The notes under the pieces are model-generated. The model was not told where the DNA came from. It saw nothing but the letters and a program-made list of their open reading frames with translations, and did not search any database. 64,000 nucleotides of DNA from Punica granatum (taxonomy: Eukaryota > Streptophyta > Magnoliopsida > Myrtales > Lythraceae): NCBI RefSeq assembly GCF_007655135.1, contig NC_045130.1:37444605-37508604 (forward strand), read 5' to 3'. Position numbers and translations under genes: made by a program. Below, piece by piece: positions 1-11,228 of this stretch (position 1 is its first letter; every line of letters starts with the position of its first letter).

Positions 1-807
1 GTGCTTCGGCGATTTAGCATGCAGGATTCTAAGAAAGGGTCGCTGCCTATGTTACATGGCATAAGCCTTTCGAAGGCTCAGTGTCCTTCTACTCGAGAGG
101 AGAGGGACCGCATGAATAGGATTCCATATGCGTCAGCTATTGGATCCATCATGTATGCTATGTTATGCACTCGATCAGATGTCTCGTATGCTTTGAGTAT
201 GACGAGTCGATACCAATCAGATCCAGGTGAAAGACACTGGATTGCAGTAAAGAACATCTTTAAGTACTTACGAAGGACTAAGGAGATGTTTTTGGTATAT
301 GGAGGCGAAGAAGAGCTCGTTGTAAGAGGTTACACCGATGCTAGCTTCCAGACCGATAAGGACGACAGTAGATCGCAGTCAGGGTATGTGTTTTGCCTGA
401 ATGGAGGTGCTGTGAGTTGGAAGAGTTCCAAACAGGAGACAGTAGCCGATTCTACCACAGAGGCCGAGTATATTGCTGCCTCTAACGCTGCAAAAGAGGC
501 TGTTTGGATCAAGAAGTTCGTGACAGAACTTGTTGTGGTTCCTAGCATCGCAGACCCAGTGGATCTCTATTGTGACAACAATGGAGCCATTGCGCAAGCT
601 AAGGAACCCAGGTCTCACCAGCGATCCAAACATATACTCAGACGCTTCCATCTCATTCGCGAGATCATCGACAGAGGAGATGTGAAGATATGCAGAATAC
701 CAACAGATGAGAATCTCGCAGATCCACTTACGAAGCCTCTTGTGCAGCGCAAGCACGAGGCTCACACTAGATCTATTGGCATTAGACAGATGCCAGATTG
801 GCTCTAG
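1..807 (+). mobile_element. Ty1/copia polyprotein, C-terminal part (end of RT plus RNase H)
   Basis: This is the last 268 codons of a copia-type pol frame that enters from outside the window. The N-terminal part carries the typical RT/RNase H linker (YASAIGSIMYAMLCTRSDVSYA). The RNase H acidic residues are visible in order: D in GYTDASF, E in TTEAEYIAAS and D in YCDNNGAI, followed by KHILRRFHLIRE and LADPLTKPL, the usual copia tail. No stop or frameshift interrupts this part. It ends 14 bases before the 3' LTR with a purine-rich tract (AAGTGGGAGA, 811-820) between them, which is the expected layout. The LTR start resembles the Angela/BARE lineage, so the element is probably Angela-like. Whether the upstream domains are intact cannot be seen here. 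Confidence 0.95.
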
Positions 808-810
808 TGC

Positions 811-820
811 AAGTGGGAGA
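811..820 (+). other. Polypurine tract of the copia element
   Basis: The purine-rich run AAGTGGGAGA lies immediately 5' of the LTR start TGTTGGG. In LTR retrotransposons this site primes plus-strand DNA synthesis. Its position fixes the LTR boundary at 822. Confidence 0.75.
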
Positions 821-821
821 T

Positions 822-2497
822 TGTTGGGAATTGGTGTATGCCCTAGAGGCAATCTATAATCAGTTCTGTAATATGATATCTATTTCATTATATTACGAGG
901 CATATCTGTTATTGTGTAGATTGCGCTAAATATGATTTTACACAATAATGTCCTTGGAATAGTAGGTTCAATAGACATCAAGTGTGACTTGATTGTGAGA
1001 TCCTATAATTAATGAACATTATTCCTAAATGTCCATAGTCAAAGTATTATCGTTAATTAGGACAACGATAATACGGTTAGACTAGTGTGAGTGTTGATTG
1101 ATGACCAAGTCTCATAGGTCATGGATATGGAGATATCAAATCACACCACATGTATACATTAAGAGTAATGTGTATTGGACTGACCCACCATGAGATTGCT
1201 ACATGGGTTGTTACGTGACTGTCATTAGCATATCTCAAAGTGACTATAGTGTAATGGTCCTTTGACTTGAGGTCACCATAGATTCCTACATGTAATGTCA
1301 TATACTTTGATACTGTCAAACGCCACTGTAACAGGATGGTTATAAAGACAGTTATTGGGTATACCACAGAGCATGGAGAGGAATGTGAGTGATCAAAATA
1401 GAATTTGTCCCTCCTACGAAACGGGAGCGATATCTCACGGCCACTTGGTGGTTAAGTCTAAAAGTGTATGCATACCCAAATGAGTCGATATAACGATATC
1501 GAGCTCATTTGTTCTGATAGACTTAACCGGTAAATCAAGAAAGAGAGATATTAAGCCATACAAGGATGTCATCGACCATGCCTTGGGCTCAATAGAGATA
1601 TAGAGGACAATGGATTATATTACACGGTAATATAGGTCACGAGGTTCGTCGAGAAATTGACTTTCCGATTACTTGAGTAACAGTGATGCATTGCTAGATG
1701 CCGCTCACTGTTTGTAATATTAAAATAGAGATTTCGATATTACTATCAACGTAATTGGGAACCTACAGGGTCACACACTACGACTAACTTGACGAGATAT
1801 TTTGAAACAACAAAATTGTCTAATAAAGATTAGATGATTTATGGTGCGACCGATTAATCGGATATTTAATTAGATTAAATTTGCCGATTAATTAGACCCG
1901 ATTTATTAGATTTAATGGTGTGCTAAGTGGTTATTTTATGGAACCACTTGGAGCCAATTATAGAAAGAAACATGGGCCAATTGTATGATAACACTTAGCT
2001 ATACACATGGACTAATTAAATGATGTCACCTAGACTTACACATGTCACTTGGAGCCTTGATTCTCCTTAATCCCACATCGGTGGGGCTTTGAATTTGTCT
2101 TCCCCATATTGCTTATAAAAGGGGCAGCATGCATGTTTAGATATAAGAGATATATATATACATGTATATGGGTGTACGTGTATAAGTGTAAGGAAATTCA
2201 AGTTGAATTGTTCAATTTGAATTAATCCTACTAGTCTAATAAATTTCGGGTGTCGCATCGGGGTGTTTCTTTCGAGTGTTGGTCGCTAGCACCGCCGATC
2301 TCGAAAACTCGTCGACAAAGTCGGTGTGGATACCAGTAGAGGCGTCACGCGTGGGACGCTCGGTCGACAACTTTAAATATTCCAGGTACGCTTTTATTTA
2401 CTCTTACTCTTCTAGTAGGTCTTGGAATTAGTTTCACGGGTAGGAAATTTTGAATTTCTATTCCTTTTACGCTTCCGTTAGCCCCGTGGAACTAGCA
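822..2497 (+). mobile_element. 3' LTR of the copia (Angela-like) element
   Basis: The LTR runs from TGTTGGGAATTGG to CTAGCA, about 1,676 bp, so it has the expected TG...CA ends. The segment ATGCCCTAGAGGCAAT near its start is a signature I associate with Angela/BARE-lineage LTRs. A TATAAAA box at 2114-2120 is a plausible LTR promoter. The copy at 6001-7630 aligns with it over its full length in reverse orientation, which supports both ends. Immediately after the LTR, BAHD coding sequence resumes mid-exon. The first five bases there (GCGAG, 2498-2502) would be one half of the target-site duplication; the other half lies outside the window. Confidence 0.92.
2114..2120 (+). promoter_or_regulatory. 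LTR TATA box
   Basis: TATAAAA lies about two thirds of the way into the LTR, where copia LTRs usually place the U3/R boundary. Read-through from it would transcribe into the BAHD pseudogene fragment downstream. The function is inferred only. Confidence 0.5.
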
Positions 2498-2741
2498 GCG
2501 AGATCCTGGCTGAAGTCCTGAAGCTGCAATCCCTGGCCAAGGCCCTCGTGCACTACTACCCACTTGATCCAGAAGGTCAGTTCATGGTGGACTGCGCCAA
2601 GAAATGCGTGCCCTTTGTTGAGGCCATCATGGCTGCACCCTCGATATGCTTGGCGACGTCCAGGTGCCTAACGAGGACAACACAGCGAAGCTAATCGACG
2701 TCGATCCTGCTGCAAAGAGTTCCCTTGCTCACGGCCCAGGT

Positions 2742-4140
2742 TAATTAATCTACGTCTACCTATAGTAAAATTGTCTTTAGAATCAATTAATGCACTTAAG
2801 TTAATTAATTGAACGTCATTTTCCATCGAAAAGTATTAAGTGAACGTCCTTATTAAGTTAAAACTCCAGTATATGGTGAAAACTAGAATAGAAAAGGTAA
2901 TTAAGCAAAGTAATTAGAACACAAATAAACATTTTGAAAATTGTATAAATATGATAAAAAAAAATTATACAATGAGCTTAAAACTCAGTGTGAAAGGAAA
3001 CATATAGGAGGCAAAAATTTCCCTGTATCATTTGAAATAAATTTTAGGGTTGTAAATTCTTAATGCCTTACTCTAAGATAATGATTTTTTATAGTTGAAA
3101 CCTGTATAAATTTGGCGTTATTTTTAAAACCCTCAAAACAACACATAAGGAAGTATAATGCCCTTCAACAATACAAGCTAATTCTATCAGGTTTGATTTT
3201 CCCCTTCTTCTTTTTTTTTTCTTTTTTCTGAACCACATTCATATTAAGGTCTCCAATTGCATCTTCTAATGTTAAGGCTGAAAAAAGACAAACAAAAATA
3301 ACCTCGTGCAACATCTGAGCAAAAAAACTAGTATATAGTAGAACCCACTTGAATTCAATAAATGGTCATAATAAATTCAAAAATTATTTATAATCTATAC
3401 TATTTTATATTGACAATTAAATAAATATGCAATGCTATTAATTAAAACTATTAGTTGTAAAATTGTTGATAAAAAACCATTTTTATTAAGAATAATAAAA
3501 TTAAATATATTAAGGATTTTTAAAAAGTATTGTATAAAATTTCTGATCGCATAAAAAAATTAACAATCAAAAGTAAGAATGTCATAAAATATTATTTAAA
3601 AATTATAAAAAAGTCAAATTTGTATACTCGATCATAATATCTATAACGAATTTGCATAATAATTTAATAATTAAATAAATATGCAATGTACGCTAAATAA
3701 GATATGACAAAACATTAATTTCAAATAAAAGCTATTAACTCTATGAAAGGTCATATATATATATATATATATATAAAAGTTGGTAAAAGAAGTAAGACTA
3801 TGACAAAACATTAATTTCAAAAAAAAAAGAAATTGCAAAATCAAGTTTAAATACTTGCACTTAGAAGTTTTAGTGAATACGCGTGTAGTTAACGATTAAA
3901 TATACAGGCATTGCACTTTTTATAAAATAATTAGTACCAAAATTGTCACTAAACTATTTAAAATTAGTTGTAATATATTTAGATCATTATAATTATCGAG
4001 AAAATTCTTATTATTCTTAAAAAGCAAATTTATGCTTAAAAGTACAAATAATTACTACTGAAACAATAGGGCTCGTGAATAATTGCCTGTGAATCTATTC
4101 ATGAAACTATAGAGGGTGTTACTGATATAATATGTATGTA

Positions 4141-4173
<33 letters not shown>

Positions 4174-4461
4174 TGCCTACATATTCATTTTTAATTTTTA
4201 TTCTTCTTTTCGTAATTAAATAACAGTTTGATCATATTTTATCATATACTATTTTCTTTCAAATCAATTAATTGAAATTTTTCGTCTTTGTTGGAACATA
4301 GTGCATGGCACTATGATTTTCAGCAGGCTTCCTTTTCTTTTTTCTTTTTTTTTTTATATTTATTTATCCTAGTGTATCTTGTCTTTACCACGAGTGGTTT
4401 TCCCCGCGGTTAACAATAATCATTAACTCTTTAATTATTGTTGATCTCCCATATTAATTAG
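2742..4461 (+). other. Intron 1 of the BAHD pseudogene (AT-rich)
   Basis: This very AT-rich stretch lies between the exon 1 and exon 2 remnants. It contains (AT)n tracts around 3747-3774 and 4153-4173. I see no coding sequence. It is longer than the matching intron of the intact copy (about 0.8 kb), so unrecognised insertions are likely. Confidence 0.55.
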
Positions 4462-4470
4462 GTGACCAAG

Positions 4471-4837
4471 AGTTCCTAGGTTCGATACTCATGTGGGACT
4501 ACCCGTGCCCTCTTATTAGATATTTAGGATATTTAGTTCATTGTACTAAGGTCACAGGCCTCTAGTGTAATCGGAAAATTAAAAAAGCCACTCGGTAACA
4601 TATGGTATTTTGGTAATGAACTTATTATTATTTTTATAACGAGAGTGTTCGGGTTTTGCTTGACTAATCCACATGAACACCTTGCAAGTTCAGGGGACAA
4701 GTAAGTCCAGTTACAATCCATGCAGGTGACACAATAGGAAGTATTCTCCTGCATTGCGTCCGAAACTTGATTTGAACATGAGACTTCCCCTTGATAGTCA
4801 CACATTTTAATCACCAGGCAAACCCTATTGGTTGGCA
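4471..4837. mobile_element. Foreign insertion replacing the HXXXD part of pseudogene exon 2
   Basis: The BAHD frame is interrupted after GTGACCAAG and picks up again at ATGAACTTCGTT. The missing gene sequence (about 75 bp, including the HSVVD motif) is replaced by about 367 bp of unrelated, non-coding DNA. Near the left edge is a B-box-like GGTTCGATACTC, which hints at a tRNA-derived origin. I could not define terminal repeats or a target duplication. Confidence 0.55.
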
Positions 4838-5898
4838 ATGAACTTCGTTAACTCTTGGGCCGACATAGCCCGAGGTTTGACCCCATCTTTCAGCCTTTTC
4901 CATGATCGGACTCTGTTGAAAGCTAGGGTTTCACCTGTACCTAAATACCCATACGACGATTTTGTTCAAATTGCAGTTGTGTCGGACATGAAATCATTAT
5001 ATCAGAAAGAGAAGAGCATTGCGAAGATGTTCACCTTCAGTGCCAACAAACTCGCTGCCATCAAGAAGATGGCCATGGCTGATCAGAGACTGCAGGCTTG
5101 CCGCATCTTCTCAGCCCTCACTGCCCCGGTGTGGCAAGCTCACTGCCCCATCAGCTCACCAAGCTCAGGATTCTCGTCGATCTTAGGTATATACAAGGAC
5201 ATAACTGAGAAAAACTATCGCTAATCAAATGCACCATATGTGTTCAAATTAATTTATTGGCCATAGTCAACCAAAAGTCCGAACTGAAATTGATTTCACT
5301 CAATACGCCGAGAATATCTCACGATTTAATAGAACATAAAAAAAAGTAAAAGTTAATTGAATTAACATTAGTATTGTATGGCATACGGAAAAAAAACACC
5401 TAATATTGTATATCAACTCATAATCAATTTGATCGATTTACTCAACTGGTCAAACTTTGATGATTTTCCCCAATTCTTATTATATATTTATCTCTGAGAA
5501 TATAAGTTGTACAGGGTCAACTTTCTAATGGAATTCCTAGACTCAATTTGATTTATATAACTAGCCATTAATTCAACATTAATTTTTAAATATTTACAAC
5601 TAAAACTAATCGACCAACTTTTCTTATTTTTTTGGGAAATCAACCAACCAGCTTATTTTATTTGGACAAGTACTACGTATAAAACAACAATATCTTTGGT
5701 CTTTCACAATATATATATATATTATATATATATGCATAAACGTATTGTGTAGAAAACATATTATGTCATTATACGAAAAATGATATTTTGTGTATACACG
5801 TATATAATTTTCATGTAGGTAAAAATTCAAGGAACCATTCCCAAAGAATTACTTCGCAACCTCTTGACCACCACCTGCTGCCTCACCACAACCGACTA

Positions 5899-8040
5899 AG
5901 GGCTCCCGGTTGGCCCTCGACCCTCGAGGCAAGGTGGCCTGAATCCGGCCACCTCGTCGGAGGTGTCGAGGGCCGATGGGGGAGCCCCTAACCAAGTCGG
6001 TACTAGTTTCACGGGGCGCAACGGAAGCAAAAAAGGAACAGAAATTCAAAATTTCCTACCCGTGAAACTAATTCCAAGACCTACTAGAAGAATAAGAGTA
6101 AATAAAAGCGTACCTGGAATATTTAAAATTGTCGACCAAGCGTCCCACGCGTGACGCCTCTACCGGTATCCACACCGACTTTGTCGACGAGTCTTCGAGA
6201 TCGGCGATACTAGCGGCCAACACTCGAAAGAAACACCGATGCAACACCCGAAATTTTAAGACTAATGGGGTTAATTCAAATTGAACAATTCAACTTGAAT
6301 TTCCCCACATTAATGCACGTACACACATATGTATGTATATGCTTTATGCATACATATATATCACATATATATGTATATATATATAGCACACGTATATCTC
6401 TGTACATTTACATGCACACATATATATAAGCATAAGGGGGGAGACTTTCAAGTCTCTTTACCGATGTGGGACAAGAGGAATTAAGAATTCCAAATTGCCA
6501 TGTGTCCTCACATGGATCGTGCATCAATTGTGTCTATTTAATCTAATAAATCGAGTCTAATTAATCGACAAATTTAATCTCATTAAATATCCGATTAATC
6601 GGTCGCACCATAAATTATCTAATCTCTATTAGACAATTTTATTATTTCAAAATATCTCGTCAATTTAGTCGTAGTGTGTGACCCTGTAGGTTCCCAATTA
6701 CGTTGATAATAATATCGAAATCTCTATTTCAATATTATAAACAGTGAGCGGCATCTAGCAATGCATCACTGTTACTCAAGTAATCGGAAAGTCAATTTCT
6801 CGACGAACCTCGTGACCTATATTATCGTGTAATATAATCCATTGTCCTCTATATCTCTATTGAGCCCAAGGCATGGTCGATGACATCCTTGTATGGCTCA
6901 ATATCTCTCTTTCTTGATTTACCGGGTAAGTCTATCAGAACAAATGAGCTCGATATCGTTATATCGACTCATTTGGGTATGCATACACTTTTAGACTTAA
7001 CCACCAAGTCGCCATGAGATATCGCTCCCGTTTCGTAGGAGGGACAAATTCTATCTTGATCACTCACATTCCTCTCCATGCTCTGTGGTATACCCAATAA
7101 CTGTCTTTATAACCATCCTGTTACAGTGACGTTTGACAGTATCAAAGTATATGACATTACATGTAGGAATCTATGGTGACCTCAAGTCAAAGGACCATTA
7201 CACTATAATCACTTTGAGATATGCTAATGACAGTCACGTAACAACCTATGTAGCAATCTCATGGCGGATCAGTCCTATACACATTACTCTTAATGTATAC
7301 ATGTGGTGTGATTTGATATCTCCATATCCATGACCTATGAGATTTGGTCATCAATCAACACTTACACTAGTCTAACCGTATTATCGTTATCCTAATTAAC
7401 GATAAACCTTTGACTATGGGCATTTAGGAATAATTTTCAGTAATTATAGGATCTCACAATCAAGTCACACTTGATGCCTATTGAACCTACTATTCCAAGG
7501 ACATTATTGTGTAAAATCATATTTAGCGCAATCTACACAATAACAGATATGCCTCGTAATATAATGAAATACATGTCATATTACAGAACTGATGATAGAT
7601 TGCATCTAGGGCATACACCAATTCCCAACAGTCAGCTCCCCTCCCCTCCCCTCTCCCCCAGTTTCGAGATTGAAATGCATGGGGAGAGGCGAGGGGAGCC
7701 GACCTGATTGGGGGCTCCCCCCTCAGGCCCTCGACCCCTCGGGCAAGGTCGCTGGGCTCGGGCCACCTCGCTTTAGGGGTTGAGGGATGGCGGTGGAGCC
7801 CCAAGTCGGACCGGGGCCCCCTTCCCCTCTTCCCCTGCTTTCTAATGGAGAAAAGGGAGGGGGGGCTAGGGGCTACCCCACCAGCCCTCGACCCCTCGAG
7901 TGAGGTGACCGGACTCTGGCCAGAAGGGTCGAGGCCGGTGGGGGAGCCCCTAGCTTACCCATTTTCCCTGTTTTCTATACGAAAAACAGGGGAAGAGAGG
8001 AGGGGTCCCAACCGGATGGGGACTCTCCCACTCCCTCTCC
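5899..8040. repeat. GC-rich palindromic (fold-back) array, split by a solo LTR
   Basis: Without the LTR at 6001-7630, this is about 500 bp of GC-rich DNA built from consecutive imperfect palindromes. They lie at about 5899-5999, 7636-7700, 7711-7797, 7807-7868, 7868-7952 and 7957-8030. Three of them (5899, 7711, 7868) are related. Each has an arm like GGGCTCCC...GCCCTCGACC...AGGTGGCC facing its complement GGCCACCT...GTCGAGGGC...GGGAGCCCC. The array abuts the truncated exon 3 of the BAHD pseudogene. I do not recognise the family; it looks like a fold-back transposon or hairpin repeat. The several short open frames through it are a by-product of high GC. Confidence 0.7.
6001..7630 (-). mobile_element. 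Solo LTR of the same copia family, inverted
   Basis: This is a full-length reverse-orientation match to the LTR at 822-2497, ending CCAATTCCCAACA (reverse complement of the LTR start). The left end reads TACTAG, a G-to-A change from the expected TG. It is bordered by five-base near-repeats, GTCGG (5996-6000) and GTCAG (7631-7635), as expected for a copia insertion with one later mutation. No internal element sequence is attached, so it is a solo LTR left by recombination between two LTRs. It interrupts the GC-rich palindromic array. Confidence 0.92.
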
Positions 8041-10500
8041 AGTCGTGACGCCATTACTGTTCTTCAGCTCAGCTCGAAGGCATCTCCCACGCCCTTCACA
8101 TCCTCTCGATCGCCAGCCGATAACCTCCAGCAGCCATCGTGAATCCCTTCTTTACGGTAAGACACACACTCACTCTCCTCTCATCTCCTAGTCTCGTCTT
8201 AATGGATTACCGTTCATCTCCTGTTATTATTCTCGTTGAAATCTTTTTGCATAATTTTCTCGTTTTCAGCCTGCTTCTGCTGCTTCTTAGTGATGTGCTA
8301 AGGGAGGAAGATAAGAGACAAAAATAAGGAGCCAAATTTGAAAAATGAGAAATATTAGGGTCTTCTTAAAAAAATGAGTGTGACCATAAATCCAAGTCGA
8401 TAGCCATTAGTTGTCGCGCCAAAAATCATAATGGAATTGAAGACGGATGATATATTTGGTCTAACGTTGGTAACATGCTGCTAGATTTGAGAAATTTGAG
8501 AATTGATGCTAAATTTGGAAAAACAGTGTGAGATTATGGATTTTGGTGTGATTAACCCAATTTTTCTTTAAGTACATATATATCATGTAAATTCTTTATT
8601 GAATATATTTGGGAATTTGTTTGCGCATCAACTTGAAAGAAAACTTGTGTTGCCCTCACTTGTTTAAGTTTTTTTTTTCATACACATCTCTCAAAATATT
8701 AATTAGACGACTTAATTAAAATATTTTAGCATTGTGCGCTCACCCCTGGTTCAGTGGCGAATGACTTCCGGCGAAGGTGACCCTTGCCCAGTCTATAGAT
8801 GTTGGTATACATGGCAAGGTCACTTCATGTATTTTCTCCTCGAGGTAGAGGATAAAGAGGATAGAGTCATCTTGATGATCCTTCTATAAAATCTTGTTGG
8901 ACTTAAAAGTAGACTGTAGTTTAAAAAAAAAGGCCAAAAGATATAGCTATTTATTTTGAATATCATAATTTATTACGCCTTAAAATTTATTATATGAATT
9001 ATATTTATAGAAGATATAAAATAAATACTTCTTTCCCAGAGGTTGTAATTAATATATATTACTGCCAAAAAATTCACATAAATTAAAATTTTTATAAGTT
9101 ATTTAGAATGTTTTCTTTAGTTACAAGGGAGGTACATTGACCTAGTATAATAGAATAGAAATCATAATATCTAATAAAGGAGTATGGTTAGTCACAACTC
9201 AGTATCGAAACTAGAATCTTCTGATAATTAGGTGAGAGCGTGCGTCATGCGCTATACTCTCTTTTAACAAATTATTTAGAATGTTGAATGAGTAAATACG
9301 AACAACATATAATATTTTGTATTTACTTTATAGTTAGATAAAGATTCGGGTTATCTAATATACTATAGGTCAAAAAACCTAAACGAGCCAAATTATACAT
9401 TATTGGTTTTCTACTTTGAGCTCATTGATAGGGTGTTTTGCTCTTATTATTTTCTTTTGTAATTTATCTTTAGGGCTGGATTTTTCAATATCTTTTTCTG
9501 TAACACGACTTGTTGAGCATCATGTACCTACTTTTTCATGAATGATGATAAAATTCTCATTACTTGTCTCGAAAAAATAATGAAGTAGGTTCAAGTGACA
9601 GTGATCTACAGACTACGATATTGATTTCACAATTTATTAATTCACATATGTCAACATGTATATAAGCACTATTACATCCCCTTATTATTAACACACTGGT
9701 ATTGTCATCAGCGTGTAGCCAATGTTTTACTAGTGATGATGCCATATATTGCTGAAGGTAACATCAAAGATATAATACACATTTCCCTGATTTTATCACC
9801 GAACATACGGTAAGGTGGGCATTGCCGATTTATATGAAAAAATCACTAAATCAGTGCAAGTGCTTAGGATTATTTTTTGTTTAGAAAAATCATGACCGTT
9901 GGATGAAGTGCATCGACAGCTAGGACTTCCCTGTATGATACACTGATGACACCTAATATTTATTTGTAAATAAGGTTGGAGGGTGGGCTTTGGCCCCTTA
10001 TTTTCACCTACCAAAAAAACAAAAAAAGATGAAGGGGATTTGTTGAAGGAAATTCAAATCATTGAGCTTGCTGAATAATACGATGGTATTCTCCGAGGAA
10101 ACAATAACATCAAAGAGAAACTATATATGGTTTCCCATTATGTCCTATTATAACATGTATTTTTAATCCTTTTTTTTGGGCAAATATATTTTTAATTACT
10201 AACGGCTACATCTGACCTGCCCCCTTAATTGTAAACAGCTCAGGCCTGATAGCTTCAAGCCTAACAAATATCCCAGTTTACGAATTCTAATAACACCATC
10301 ATATATATATCTACATATCATATGAATTGTTTTTGTTAAAATAGAGAGAGTAATGAACGTAGAGAATAGAGAAATAAAAAGTTACGGGCCTCTTTTCTTA
10401 TATATAAAACAAAAAGAACTATATGGGGTCGAATTTACAGTGGTAATAGAAAAAAAAAATTAGGTTGATAAAGAGAAACACTAAATTTTTTACACGGGAG
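8041..10500. other. Spacer; one exon-like stretch, otherwise nothing recognised
   Basis: The first 110 bases (8041-8155) are CT-rich and of moderate GC. They end in TTTACG followed by a good donor (GTAAGAC), so they look like the 5' end of a plant transcript, but I cannot tie them to a gene. From 8340 to 10,500 the DNA is AT-rich with scattered repeats and no convincing open frame. Confidence 0.4.
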
Positions 10501-10512
10501 TCCATGAATTTA

Positions 10513-10850
10513 GGGAAAAAAGACATTTTTGGTTTTATAAGTTTATCGTTCAGTTAATTTTGATCCTCTAAGTTTTAAAAGTGTCGAATTAGTCCTATTT
10601 GTTTGCTTTGTAAGGCAATTTTGGTCCATTTTGCGACTTACAGGAAAACAAATGTTTTTCTTTTTCAAAACTTATATGACCACATTTTAATTGAAAACCA
10701 ACTTATAGGACCGAAAATGTCTTTTTTAAAACTTATAGAACTGAAATTGTCTTACGGAGCAAATGTGTAACTGATTTAGTAGTTTTAAATCTTATAGGAC
10801 TAAAATTGACTGAATGTCAAATTTATAGGATAAAAATATCTTTTTCCCAT
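10513..10850. mobile_element. Fold-back MITE-like element
   Basis: The left arm (about 10,513-10,628) begins GGGAAAAAAGACATTTTTGG. It is matched by the reverse complement of the right arm (about 10,737-10,850), which reads GGGAAAAAGATATTTTTATC. The arms share further blocks such as CAGTTAATTTTGATCCT and its counterpart CAGTCAATTTTAGTCCT. This leaves roughly 110-bp diverged arms around a short centre with no coding capacity, as in long-TIR MITEs. The target duplication was not resolved. Confidence 0.7.
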
Positions 10851-10905
10851 GAATTTTGTATAAGGACATAGAAATATATATCTAAATAAAAGACCACATA
10901 CCACC

Positions 10906-11214
10906 AGCACGGTGGTCTAGTGGTTAAGCTCCAAGCGTTTCATTTGAACATCACGAGTTCGAACCTCACTGAGGACGTAAAGCTCGTCACTATGTGAGTG
11001 TATTATGGGATGGCGGTGGCCAGCCCATAATGCTTGACCCAATGAGCCTTGGACTTAATTCACTAGTGTGTTGGTGAGGCTGCGGTAACCAAATTGGGCT
11101 AAAATCTCAGCGAGCTATGGCAAAAGGAATATTCTGTGGCAGTTAAGTTTCCTTAGTTGGGGCAGCCACAACGGGTTAATAACTCGACCTAGCCTTCAAT
11201 TCAGCAAAAAAAAG
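10906..11214 (+). mobile_element. tRNA-derived SINE
   Basis: The element starts with a Pol III A-box-like GGTGGTCTAGTGGTTAAG (10,911-10,928), followed 30 bp later by a B-box-like GTTCGAACC (10,957-10,965). A non-coding body follows, ending in an A-rich tail (11,205-11,213). Length of about 309 bp and this layout fit plant tRNA-related SINEs. The body contains the repeat-like phrase GGGATGGCGGTGGCCAGCCC. I could not find a clean target-site duplication. Confidence 0.75.
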
Positions 11215-11228
11215 AAGGAGCACATCTA

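Larger units (their letters stand above)
2498..5897 (+). pseudogene. BAHD acyltransferase pseudogene (copy 1, remnants of exons 1-3)
   Basis: Three islands match the intact BAHD gene at 13,163-15,680. Exon 1 remnant, 2498 to about 2741: it starts mid-exon at the LTR, retains the LAKALVHYYPL and VPFVEAI stretches, and has an in-frame deletion after HYYPL, a one-base frameshift and a shortened end before the donor. Exon 2 remnant, 4462-4470 and 4838-5186: it begins GTGACCAAG and is then replaced by about 367 bp of foreign sequence where the HXXXD catalytic motif should be. It resumes at MNFVNSWADIARGL and has a further deletion near the end. Exon 3 remnant, 5819 to about 5897: it keeps the acceptor and the TTTCCLTT stretch, then is cut off by the GC-rich palindromic array. 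DFGWG and the C-terminus are absent. The copy cannot encode an active enzyme. Confidence 0.93.

Noticed and set aside
822..7630. The two LTRs as ends of a single rearranged element
   Set aside because: The second LTR has its own target duplication (GTCGG/GTCAG) and sits in a palindrome restored on its removal, so it is an independent insertion reduced to a solo LTR.
7471..8048. Several 60-90-codon frames in the GC-rich array
   Set aside because: They overlap on both strands within palindromic repeat DNA, so openness is explained by base composition.
8735..8935. Possible second SINE (TGGTTCAGTGG near the start, A-run at the end)
   Set aside because: No B box at the expected distance and no target duplication, so it cannot be supported.
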